Part shown: in pieces, positions 1 through 5,416 of the stretch | Numbering within the stretch: position 1 is the first letter of the stretch | Layout: each line of letters starts with the position of its first letter | NCBI GenBank assembly: GCA_947626885.1 | Contig: CANQTX010000007.1 | Span: forward strand, 1-57,903 | Length of the DNA: 57,903 bases | Direction of reading: 5' to 3' | Source: an uncultured Clostridia bacterium | Lineage (GTDB): Bacteria > Bacillota > Clostridia > TANB77 > CAG-508 | Notes under the pieces: generated by a model | The model's input: only the letters and a program-made list of their open reading frames with translations | What the model was told of the DNA's origin: nothing | Database searches by the model: none | Translations under genes and position numbers: made by a program

Positions 1-518
1 TTGATTCAAATGCATGGAATCATATATGTAAAAAAATATTTATTGATAAATTAAAATTAAACAAAGATGATTCAACAGAATGGGGAAATTGCTATAATAA
101 TACAACTACAAACTATGCAAAGATAAGTGGTTTATGGGCTAGCCATTCATACACTGTTACAAATGGCACTGGAAAATGGACAATAGCAAGTAATTATACA
201 AGAGGACCAGTTGATATAACAAAGGTTCCTCAAAATAAAGGAGACTATCGATTAGAATTAGCAACTGGATCAAGTGAAGATTTCAAAGCGTATAACATAT
301 ATGATATGGCAGGAAATATGTGGGAATGGACAACAGAAACTACAACAGTAACTGCCGGAACAAATGGAGAAACCACAAATCACACATACGCTGTTCGTCG
401 TGGCGGCGGCTTTCCTGACAATAGTTTCAATAATCCAGTAGTCTTTTCTCCTGGTATTAATTATGTATCTGATTTAGATTTTCGTATTGGTTTCCGTCCT
501 GTGCTTTATGTAAAATAA
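1..518 (+). CDS. SUMF1/formylglycine-generating-enzyme-fold protein, C-terminal part (start lies before the window)
   Basis: The frame is open from base 3 to the stop at 516-518, so only the last ~171 residues are present. The motif NIYDMAGNMWEWT, then RRGGGF and the ending RIGFRPVLYVK, are the hallmark C-terminal signatures of the FGE-sulfatase (SUMF1) fold. In Clostridia this fold is often attached to a prepilin-like leader and exported, rather than acting as a true formylglycine-generating enzyme; the leader here would lie outside the window, so that is inference. No catalytic cysteine pair is visible in the part present. It lies 51 bp before a small Cys-rich reading frame on the same strand. 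Fold assignment is good; function is unknown. Confidence 0.75.
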   Translation, partial: DSNAWNHICKKIFIDKLKLNKDDSTEWGNCYNNTTTNYAKISGLWASHSYTVTNGTGKWTIASNYTRGPVDITKVPQNKGDYRLELATGSSEDFKAYNIYDMAGNMWEWTTETTTVTAGTNGETTNHTYAVRRGGGFPDNSFNNPVVFSPGINYVSDLDFRIGFRPVLYVK

Positions 519-569
519 TTTGAAACTTGCAAAAGATTTGAATCAAAAATCTAAAGAAGGGATTTTACT

Positions 570-693
570 ATGCCAGAAAACAGAGGTTATGGATGTGGAT
601 TATTCGGAGACGACAATTGATTGCTTGTGGATTATCATTCTTTTAATTATCCTTTTCTGTTGTTGTGGAAACAATGGTAGAGGTTGTTGCTAA
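570..693 (+). pseudogene. Small Cys-rich hydrophobic protein (YjcZ-like), split by one frameshift
   Basis: A ribosome site (GAAGG) precedes ATG at 570. That frame reads MPENRGYGCGLFGDDN and stops at 618-620. One base over, the sequence continues as DCLWIIILLIILFCCCGNN and GRGCC up to the TAA at 691-693. Joined, the two make a typical ~40-residue protein with a Gly/Cys head, one membrane helix and a Cys-rich tail, as in the YjcZ/sporulation-associated mini-proteins of Firmicutes. A single extra T in the stretch aattgattg (615-623) explains the break. It could be a true mutation or a base-call error; I cannot tell which from one sequence. Too short for standard gene callers. Confidence 0.55.
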
Positions 694-713
694 TTATTAG
701 CTTAGTACTCAAA

Positions 714-778
714 ATAAATAGAGCCTGCTATAAGTATAGTATCTATACTTTTCATGCAAGCTCTATTTTGCTTATTTT
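714..778. terminator. Bidirectional terminator-like hairpin
   Basis: AATAGAGCcTGC at 717-728 pairs with GCAAGCTCTATT at about 757-768 (one mismatch), flanked by A-rich and T-rich tracts. The loop holds a second small inverted repeat (aagtata/tatactt). It lies between the plus-strand mini-gene and the end of the minus-strand LRR locus, so it could serve both. Confidence 0.5.
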
Positions 779-901
779 TCATAAAGAAAACTCTGATAAA
801 TTTATTAAGACATTTTCATATTTTAAGGAGATCCCAACAACACCGTTACATTCTCAACATCAGCACTTTGAAGAAATCCTTCTACTTTCTTCTTCTGCTC
901 T

Positions 902-1285
902 TCAGAAACTACATATATCTTTGTATCCGAACCAAAGGAATCCAAACCCCCGCCATCCATCCTCGATGGAAGTATTTAACCCCTTAATCCAAATCTCCTT
1001 CAATGACCTACACTTATTGAAAGCACACAAATCAACCGACGAGCAAGATTCCGGAACAACAATCTTTTTTAAATTTGAACAACCTTGGAACGACTGCCCC
1101 TCAATCTTTCTTAATGACTCCGGTAAATCAATTCTACACAAACTACAAGATCTAAATGCTTCCCATTTTATTTCTTCAACACCCTCCGATAAAACCACTT
1201 CTTCGACTTTCCACCTATCACGAAAAGAATCCGAACCGATTGAACGCATCCATCCGTGGAACAACAACCTTATCTTTCTGTTCAT
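902..1285 (-). pseudogene. LRR locus 1, fourth frame (LRR_5 repeats)
   Basis: Repeat units RSIGSDSFRDRWKVEEVVL, GVEEIKWEAFRSCSL and LPESLRKIEGQSFQGCSN follow one another. A last frame change near 940-960 gives the natural C-terminus (TKIYVVSEEQKKKVEGFLQ..., stop at 823-825). The stop at 902 is therefore not the real end. Confidence 0.5.
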
Positions 1286-1697
1286 CCATATTATAACAAA
1301 CCAGTTCTTCTTCTTCCTTATCGTATATTAAACCATTCACATATTTGAACCTTGCTTGGTTAGCGCTTATCGACATATTTTCCACTTCGTAATACCCAGC
1401 CCTGTCCGGACTATAATCATCATCCATAGATATCCTCAAATCAACGGGTTTGTGTTTCCAACAGCACGCGTGTAGGTCCTTCACCGAACCCGGCACATGC
1501 AGAGAATGGATCTCTGTACCTCCAGGAGGACAAACTTCTTCTATCCCTGGAGGCAGGAATAGATCCTTTAACCCCGTATACTCAAGAGATAGTCTCTGAA
1601 TCTTTTTCACCGTATTCGGTAGCAATATCGCACTGATTTTCACTCCCTCGAACGCATGCACACTAATTGTCTCCACACCTGGTGGTATGACCAGCAT
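1218..1697 (-). pseudogene. LRR locus 1, third frame (LRR_5 repeats)
   Basis: Contains LVIPPGVETISVHAFEG, AILLPNTVKKIQRLSL and LFLPPGIEEV, all LRR_5-type repeat units, then a linker GLIYDKEEEELVCYN. That linker matches the 'yeiedGvLY' insertion seen in BspA-like proteins. It loses frame after KVVVP near 1260. Confidence 0.5.
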
Positions 1698-2040
1698 CCC
1701 GGTTGTCTGCGAACCTCCGCCCCTTTACTTGTGCGTGGTAGAAATCAGCTATATTTTTGATTTTTTCACCACCTATGGATGCCGGAAAAACGTAGACATC
1801 TCCCATTTCCGGACCCGCACTAACATTTCTTCCAAACTCGTAATATTGATACCCATCGACATCCCCATTCCATCCTTGTATAGATTCTGCCTTAAAATTG
1901 AACACCTTTTCGTCAACAGCAGGAATTTCTTCTTGTTCAATAATTTCTCCTGTCGATTTATACTTATACAATTGTCCCGAATCATAGTCATAAGCACATA
2001 CTACATCACCTAAAAAACCAACACTAAAACCGTTTAGCAC
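1663..2040 (-). pseudogene. LRR locus 1, second frame (linker and first repeat)
   Basis: This frame continues the leader after a +1-type shift. It has aromatic/acidic linker sequence (YDYDSGQLYKYKSTGEII, YQYYEF, GDVYVFPASIGG), comparable to the FHYDYSGNKLSEEDI linker of the second locus. It ends in a nonsense tail where the repeat IPPGVETI moves to the next frame. Confidence 0.5.
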
Positions 2041-2275
2041 TTAATTCTCTAGCAATCTTTTCGCGATCCTCCAAAACCACCTCAAAGTTATTCATTTGCC
2101 ATTGCTCTTCTGCTTCTGCTTCTTTATATTTCGTTACTGCATCTTGTGCTCTGGTAATAATTCCATTTTCTCCGAGTACTAAACTTAAACTGACACCTGC
2201 TAAAATTAGTAAAACAATAATCGTTACTACTAATGCTACCAGTGTGATACCTTTTTCTTTTGAATTGTTTTTCAT
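2024..2275 (-). CDS. Prepilin-like N-terminal fragment of the broken LRR gene
   Basis: This 83-residue frame is the intact leader of the locus. The start is taken at 2275, because AGGAGG followed by AAAAAA precedes that ATG; an upstream extension in frame has no ribosome site and runs through the inverted repeat. The hydrophobic segment starts straight after KG, as in type IV prepilin leaders, with an unusual lack of the canonical +5 Glu. The heptad-rich tail (AVTKYKEAEAEEQWQMNNF) is a short amphipathic helix. The frame stops 17 bases into the next frame. If translated alone, it would give a membrane-anchored stub. Confidence 0.55.
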   Translation of the reverse strand: MKNNSKEKGITLVALVVTIIVLLILAGVSLSLVLGENGIITRAQDAVTKYKEAEAEEQWQMNNFEVVLEDREKIARELSAKRF

Positions 2276-2304
2276 TTTTTTCCTCCTATTTTTTATCGAC
2301 TTTT

Positions 2305-2329
2305 TTCGTGAAGTACAAGACTTTACGAA
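2305..2329 (+). repeat. Left inverted-repeat site of candidate invertible promoter
   Basis: The 25-bp site has two 10-bp arms in dyad symmetry, ttcgtgaagt and actttacgaa (one mismatch), around the asymmetric centre acaag. The right site at 2471-2495 is the same sequence inverted; 19 consecutive bases (2311-2329) are identical to the reverse complement of 2471-2489. This arms-plus-asymmetric-core layout is that of a tyrosine-recombinase crossover site. Confidence 0.7.
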
Positions 2330-2470
2330 ACTAAAAAAACAAGCAACATCCTTATCTTTCAATATTTCTACTTGTTTTCATCTTCTACTTTCTATTCTAT
2401 TTTTTATTGTACATTTTACAACAAAGTCCTTGACTATCTTCAAATTTATAGGTATCATAAATATAGTAAA
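2330..2470. mobile_element. Candidate invertible DNA segment (inverton, phase-variable promoter)
   Basis: 141 bp lie between two inverted 25-bp dyad sites, 29 bp upstream of the prepilin/LRR start codon. The segment contains a strong promoter facing right, away from the gene, and only a weaker candidate facing the gene (TTGTAA, 16 bp, TAGAAT on the minus strand). To the right, transcription runs into a terminator at 2509-2566. The present orientation therefore looks like the OFF state; inversion would place the strong promoter in front of the leader gene. No recombinase gene is in the window. An alternative is a pair of operators for a dyad-binding repressor that loops the promoter. Confidence 0.6.
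2430..2458 (+). promoter_or_regulatory. Sigma-A-type promoter inside the invertible segment
   Basis: TTGACT (2430-2435), a spacer of exactly 17 bp, then TATCAT (2453-2458). Each hexamer has one mismatch to consensus. It fires toward the right-hand inverted repeat and away from the LRR gene in the present orientation. Confidence 0.65.
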
Positions 2471-2495
2471 TTCGTAAAGTCTTGTACTTTATGAA
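2471..2495 (-). repeat. Right inverted-repeat site of candidate invertible promoter
   Basis: Arms ttcgtaaagt and actttatgaa flank the centre cttgt, the reverse complement of the acaag in the left site. The asymmetric cores in opposite orientation would give inversion rather than deletion. It lies 12 bp beyond the -10 element of the enclosed promoter. Confidence 0.7.
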
Positions 2496-2508
2496 ATCAT
2501 ATTAAAAT

Positions 2509-2567
2509 AAAAAACTAACTATGTAACTGAAATTCATTTTCAAAATTTACAAAGTTAGTTTTTATTT
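2509..2567 (+). terminator. Terminator right of the candidate inverton
   Basis: AAAAACTAACTaTGTAA (2509-2526 region) pairs with TTTACAaAGTTAGTTTTT (2546-2564) with one mismatch, followed by a T-rich tract. It would stop transcripts started by the outward-facing promoter, and so insulates the downstream gene. Confidence 0.6.
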
Positions 2568-2721
2568 ATATATTTTTAATACATAAATAATTATACAGAA
2601 AAATTAAAACAAAATAAGGCTATAGAAGAATACATCAACAAAAATTTATGCAAGTTAGGATGGTTATTAAATAATCACTAAGCATATTAGCAAACAATAC
2701 CGTTTCTAGTTACCATAATAC
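2568..2721 (+). other. Intergenic stretch with a small coding remnant
   Basis: No full gene is seen. At 2580-2681 a start-less open frame of 33 codons ends in KNLCKLGWLLNNH and a TAA, with protein-like composition (EKLKQNKAIEEYINK). It looks like the tail of a lost gene. Very uncertain. Confidence 0.25.
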
Positions 2722-2749
2722 TTGCAATTGTTTCAATTTATGGTATAAT
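2722..2749 (+). promoter_or_regulatory. Promoter of the unknown gene at 2798
   Basis: TTGCAA (2722-2727), 16-bp spacer, TATAAT (2744-2749). It lies 48 bp before the start codon. Confidence 0.6.
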
Positions 2750-2797
2750 ATATATTATAATTATTGGCACTGCCAAAATAAAAGGAGGAATTTTCAT

Positions 2798-3394
2798 ATG
2801 AGCAAGTACTGTAAAAATTTGACCATCAAAAACAGATTTATGGATCTCACGGTCATCGACATTACAATTCCACCTAATTGTGGAGAACGGCTTCTTCTAT
2901 CTGTAATTCAAATAATAGAGAAGAACGATGGCAAGATTTGGAGCGATCCTGCTTTCAATACGGATGGCTCTATATTACTTGCACCAATCACTTTCAAAAA
3001 CACCGATGGACGAGTAAAGTGTTGCGAAGCAATCGAGGAAGTAATCGAAACATTTCTGAAAAAGCAGAAACCATTCTCTTTTACTCCTATTGAAGGTGAG
3101 AAAGAACAGTTTGAAATTTTGTTTGATTTTAATTTTCTTTTCTTACAATTTCAAAACATTATGAAGCAGGTCTATCCTGTAGTTCAGTATATTGAGAACA
3201 ATGGTGGATGGTTTGACTATAAAACTGGTCAGTTTCCTGGATTTGACGCTCTCGAAAAAGCTCGTACTGATGGCGCACTGGATAAAGAAACCGAACGTGC
3301 ATTGCTTACATTTGGCAATTTTATAGTATCATACCTTCTTGGCAAATCTCTAATAAAAAGTGACATGCTTGAAGTAACACACCAAAAAGAATAA
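2798..3394 (+). CDS. Hypothetical protein, monocistronic
   Basis: 198 residues, with a perfect AGGAGG site 10 bases before ATG. I do not recognise a family. The N-terminal half (residues 1-90) alternates beta-like and helical segments (LTVIDITIPPNCGERLLLSVIQII, WSDPAFNTDGSILLAPITF), consistent with a small alpha/beta fold. The C-terminal half is helical (FQNIMKQVYPVVQYIENNG, LLTFGNFIVSYLL) with no signal peptide; the last hydrophobic helix is too short and polar to be a clear membrane span. Codon use is richer in G+C than the flanking genes, which hints at acquisition. It has its own promoter and terminator, so it is a one-gene unit between surface-protein genes and the cortex-lytic gene. Confidence 0.7.
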   Translation: MSKYCKNLTIKNRFMDLTVIDITIPPNCGERLLLSVIQIIEKNDGKIWSDPAFNTDGSILLAPITFKNTDGRVKCCEAIEEVIETFLKKQKPFSFTPIEGEKEQFEILFDFNFLFLQFQNIMKQVYPVVQYIENNGGWFDYKTGQFPGFDALEKARTDGALDKETERALLTFGNFIVSYLLGKSLIKSDMLEVTHQKE

Positions 3395-3410
3395 GCTTTG
3401 CAAAACACAA

Positions 3411-3448
3411 ACCACCGCTCTGAATTAAGGGCGGTGGTCTTCAATTTT
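3411..3448 (+). terminator. Rho-independent terminator of the gene at 2798
   Basis: ACCACCGC (3411-3418) pairs with GCGGTGGT (3431-3438) around a short A+T-rich loop, followed by cttcaatttt. It is a G+C-rich stem in A+T-rich DNA. Confidence 0.8.
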
Positions 3449-3538
3449 GAAACATTTATCTTTCTCTTGAATTAGCTATATTCTATTCTTGTTTAATTTT
3501 TCGTCATAGGAGAATATGGTTGTTACTGCTAATGCTTT

Positions 3539-4198
3539 TTATTTACAGAAAATATGTTTTCCAATAGTTATTACTTGAGGTCTACTCCATATCCATGATG
3601 ATGTTGCTGTATTAGGATTAAAATAATAAATACATCCAGAAGTAGGATCCCATCCATTAATTGCATCTTGTGCTGCTTTTTTAGCAGTACTATCTGGTGA
3701 CAAATTAATCTGTCCATCACTAACACATGTATATGCACCTGCTTGATAAATCACACCTGCTATTGTATTCGGAAATCGAGAATCTGCTACTCTATTTAGC
3801 ACACTTGCTGCAACAGCCACCATACCGTTATATGGTTCTCCTCTTGCTTCTGCATAGACTAGCTTACTTAATAAATTCACATTTGTATTATTGCTACTTG
3901 TTGAACTACCATTTGAATTTGATGTTATCCCTAACGCTGCTAATGTTTTTTCTCCTACAATACCATCTACCGCCAATCCATTTTTCTTTTGAAATGCTTT
4001 TACAGCAGAAAATGTTTTAGATCCAAAAACGCCATCAATACTGCCATTATAGTATCCCCAATTTTTCAATTTTGTTTGAATTTGCTTTACTTCATCTCCT
4101 CTTGAACCATATCTAGATAAAGCTTCCACTCTTGGATACATTATAGCAATAGCTATTATAAAAATGCATAAAATAAAACATAAATTTTTTATTTTCAT
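3539..4198 (-). CDS. sleB: Spore cortex-lytic enzyme-type cell wall hydrolase (SleB family)
   Basis: 219 residues with three parts: a signal peptide (1-26, ending VEA), a PG_binding_1 domain (about 30-92, RYGSRGDEVKQIQTKLKNWG), and, after a Ser/Asn linker, a SleB/CwlJ hydrolase_2 domain (about 108-219). The catalytic-type Glu is in YAEARGEP (Glu117), and the domain ends in the usual WIWSRPQV region. SleB is a lytic transglycosylase acting on muramic-delta-lactam cortex during spore germination. The same fold also occurs in vegetative wall hydrolases, so the spore role is inferred. The Shine-Dalgarno AAGGGGGA is 32 bases before ATG, with a hairpin in between (see 4208-4229). The gene stands alone. 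Confidence 0.85.
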   Translation of the reverse strand: MKIKNLCFILCIFIIAIAIMYPRVEALSRYGSRGDEVKQIQTKLKNWGYYNGSIDGVFGSKTFSAVKAFQKKNGLAVDGIVGEKTLAALGITSNSNGSSTSSNNTNVNLLSKLVYAEARGEPYNGMVAVAASVLNRVADSRFPNTIAGVIYQAGAYTCVSDGQINLSPDSTAKKAAQDAINGWDPTSGCIYYFNPNTATSSWIWSRPQVITIGKHIFCK

Positions 4199-4207
4199 AT
4201 TTTTTTC

Positions 4208-4229
4208 ATGATATAGTTTTCTATATCAT
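4208..4229 (-). promoter_or_regulatory. Hairpin between the ribosome site and start codon of sleB
   Basis: Perfect 9-bp inverted repeat ATGATATAG / CTATATCAT with a 4-base loop. The purine-rich SD (complement of 4231-4238) lies just upstream and the ATG (4196-4198) lies 9 bases downstream. No SD lies closer. If folded, the hairpin would bring the SD to about 10 bases from the start codon. It could be a structural spacer or a protein operator. Confidence 0.45.
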
Positions 4230-4430
4230 ATCCCCCTTACTCTTATCTTTGTGCTATTTATTTTTTCCCAAAGAACATTTTTTATACAAAATCTTCCAAA
4301 CTAGCCATATGAGAATCTTATCATATAATAAAAACACAACCAATGGTCCTTACTCCATACGTTATTCGACTTTTTGTTACATAATTGTAATGTTGTAACA
4401 AAAACTTAACCAATATTTGACAGTATTCCC

Positions 4431-4459
4431 TTGAAAAAAACAATCATTATGCATATAAT
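4431..4459 (+). promoter_or_regulatory. Promoter of the acidic protein gene at 4495
   Basis: TTGAAA (4431-4436), 17-bp spacer, TATAAT (4454-4459). The predicted 5' leader is about 30 bases. The rest of the 296-bp gap (4199-4494) shows only the sleB leader and A+T-rich DNA. Confidence 0.65.
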
Positions 4460-4494
4460 AATTGTGAAAATATAAAAGTATGGGAGTGGAAATA

Positions 4495-5346
4495 ATGGAA
4501 TTTACGCAAGGAATTTATTTTAATCATGATTTAAAAGAAAATGAAACTTGTCAAATCACTTATTCAGGAATGTTATTTCAAAAGGGTTCTTCTGCCATAA
4601 CAATTGTTTATGGTTTCGGACAAGAATGGAATTATACTACTGAAAAACCAATGATTCAAAATGAGGAAGGTTTCACAGTTGAAATTGAAATAAAAAATCA
4701 TTTTGATTCCTTACACTTTTGTTTTAAAAATGAGAAAAATGAATGGGACAATAATTATTCTTGCAATTATATTGCTCCTATTTTACCTATTTCACTTCCT
4801 TTAGAAAACGAAATTTCTGATAATCAAACTATACAAGATATTGATGAACTTTTAAACCAATTTTTTGAAAATACCAAACAAAATACTGTAACTGCAGATA
4901 ATTTTGATGATTTATTTGTTCTTGATGAACCTGAAGAAACTTCAGATGTTAATTTCAATATGAGTCAATTAATTGATGAAATTTTGATACCTATTATGAA
5001 TACATCTACCAAACAAGAAGAAGAGAATTCTTCTGTAACTTTTTTTGAATCAGGTGATGAAATTGACCTTCCTGTCAATATTTCTTTAGAAGAATCATTA
5101 GATACAACAATTGCATTTGATACACTTGCATTAAAAAATGAAATAGCAGAAAATACTTCTGAAGAACAAAAGGAACAAAATACTGCATTAGTTGAAACCA
5201 ATACAGATGCTTTCAAGCTAACTGTTAGTCCAAGAAAATTAAGAAAATTTTATTTAATTCGTAAAAAAATAAAATTAGCGTTGTATAAAGCACTTGTAGT
5301 AATACCTAAATTATTAACAGGCGAATATTATCAATCAAAAAATTAA
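4495..5346 (+). CDS. Hypothetical protein with N-terminal carbohydrate-binding-like domain and acidic middle
   Basis: 283 residues. I chose ATG 4495 because GGGAG lies 8 bases before it; the ATG at 4480 would overlap that site. Residues about 1-98 form a beta-rich module (GFGQEWNYTTEKPM, FTVEIEIKNHFDSLHFCFKNEKNEWDNN) that resembles starch/glycogen-binding CBM25/53-type or 'synthetic' glycan-binding domains; this is pattern recognition only. Residues about 105-240 are very acidic, low-complexity and probably disordered. The C-terminus (about 245-283) switches to strongly basic (SPRKLRKFYLIRKKIKLALYKAL). No signal peptide or membrane segment is seen, so it is likely cytosolic, perhaps bridging a glycan and an acidic surface or nucleic acid. 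Confidence 0.65.
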   Translation: MEFTQGIYFNHDLKENETCQITYSGMLFQKGSSAITIVYGFGQEWNYTTEKPMIQNEEGFTVEIEIKNHFDSLHFCFKNEKNEWDNNYSCNYIAPILPISLPLENEISDNQTIQDIDELLNQFFENTKQNTVTADNFDDLFVLDEPEETSDVNFNMSQLIDEILIPIMNTSTKQEEENSSVTFFESGDEIDLPVNISLEESLDTTIAFDTLALKNEIAENTSEEQKEQNTALVETNTDAFKLTVSPRKLRKFYLIRKKIKLALYKALVVIPKLLTGEYYQSKN

Positions 5347-5363
5347 ATGCTATAAAAAAAAAC

Positions 5364-5402
5364 ATCAGAGGCTTTTTGATAAAGTCTCTGATATTTTTTT
5401 TA
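5364..5402. terminator. Bidirectional terminator between the 4495 gene and fhs
   Basis: A 12-bp stem (ATCAGAGGCTTT / AAAGTCTCTGAT, one G-T pair, loop TTGAT) flanked by A8 on the left and T8 on the right serves the converging genes on both strands. Confidence 0.85.
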
Positions 5403-5416
5403 ACAACATAGCATAC

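Larger units (their letters stand above)
823..2275 (-). pseudogene. Prepilin-leader / leucine-rich-repeat (LRR_5, BspA-like) surface protein, broken by four frameshifts
   Basis: Starting from ATG at 2275 (AGGAGG 5' of it), the reading can be followed across four overlapping frames to a stop at 823-825, giving an ancestral protein of about 480 residues. The N-terminus has a charged head (MKNNSKEKG), then the membrane segment ITLVALVVTIIVLLILAG and the conserved NGIITRAQDAV tail typical of prepilin-like leaders. The rest contains repeats of the LRR_5 type (IPPGVETI, LPESLRKIEGQSFQGC, VVLSEGVEEI). Frame changes occur near 2024-2040, 1663-1697, 1218-1285 and about 902-960. The repeat part is visibly richer in G+C than neighbouring genes, which suggests separate ancestry. 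A related locus lies at 48.6-50.2 kb. An inverted-repeat-flanked promoter lies directly upstream. Confidence 0.75.

Noticed and set aside
684..1331. Open plus-strand frame of 215 codons over the LRR locus
   Set aside because: It is antisense to the clear LRR_5 repeats, has no ribosome site, and its Ser/His/Thr/Leu-rich composition is what the complement of the repeats gives.
1687..2013. Plus-strand frame of 108 codons
   Set aside because: Shadow of the minus-strand LRR linker; no ribosome site or protein-like pattern.
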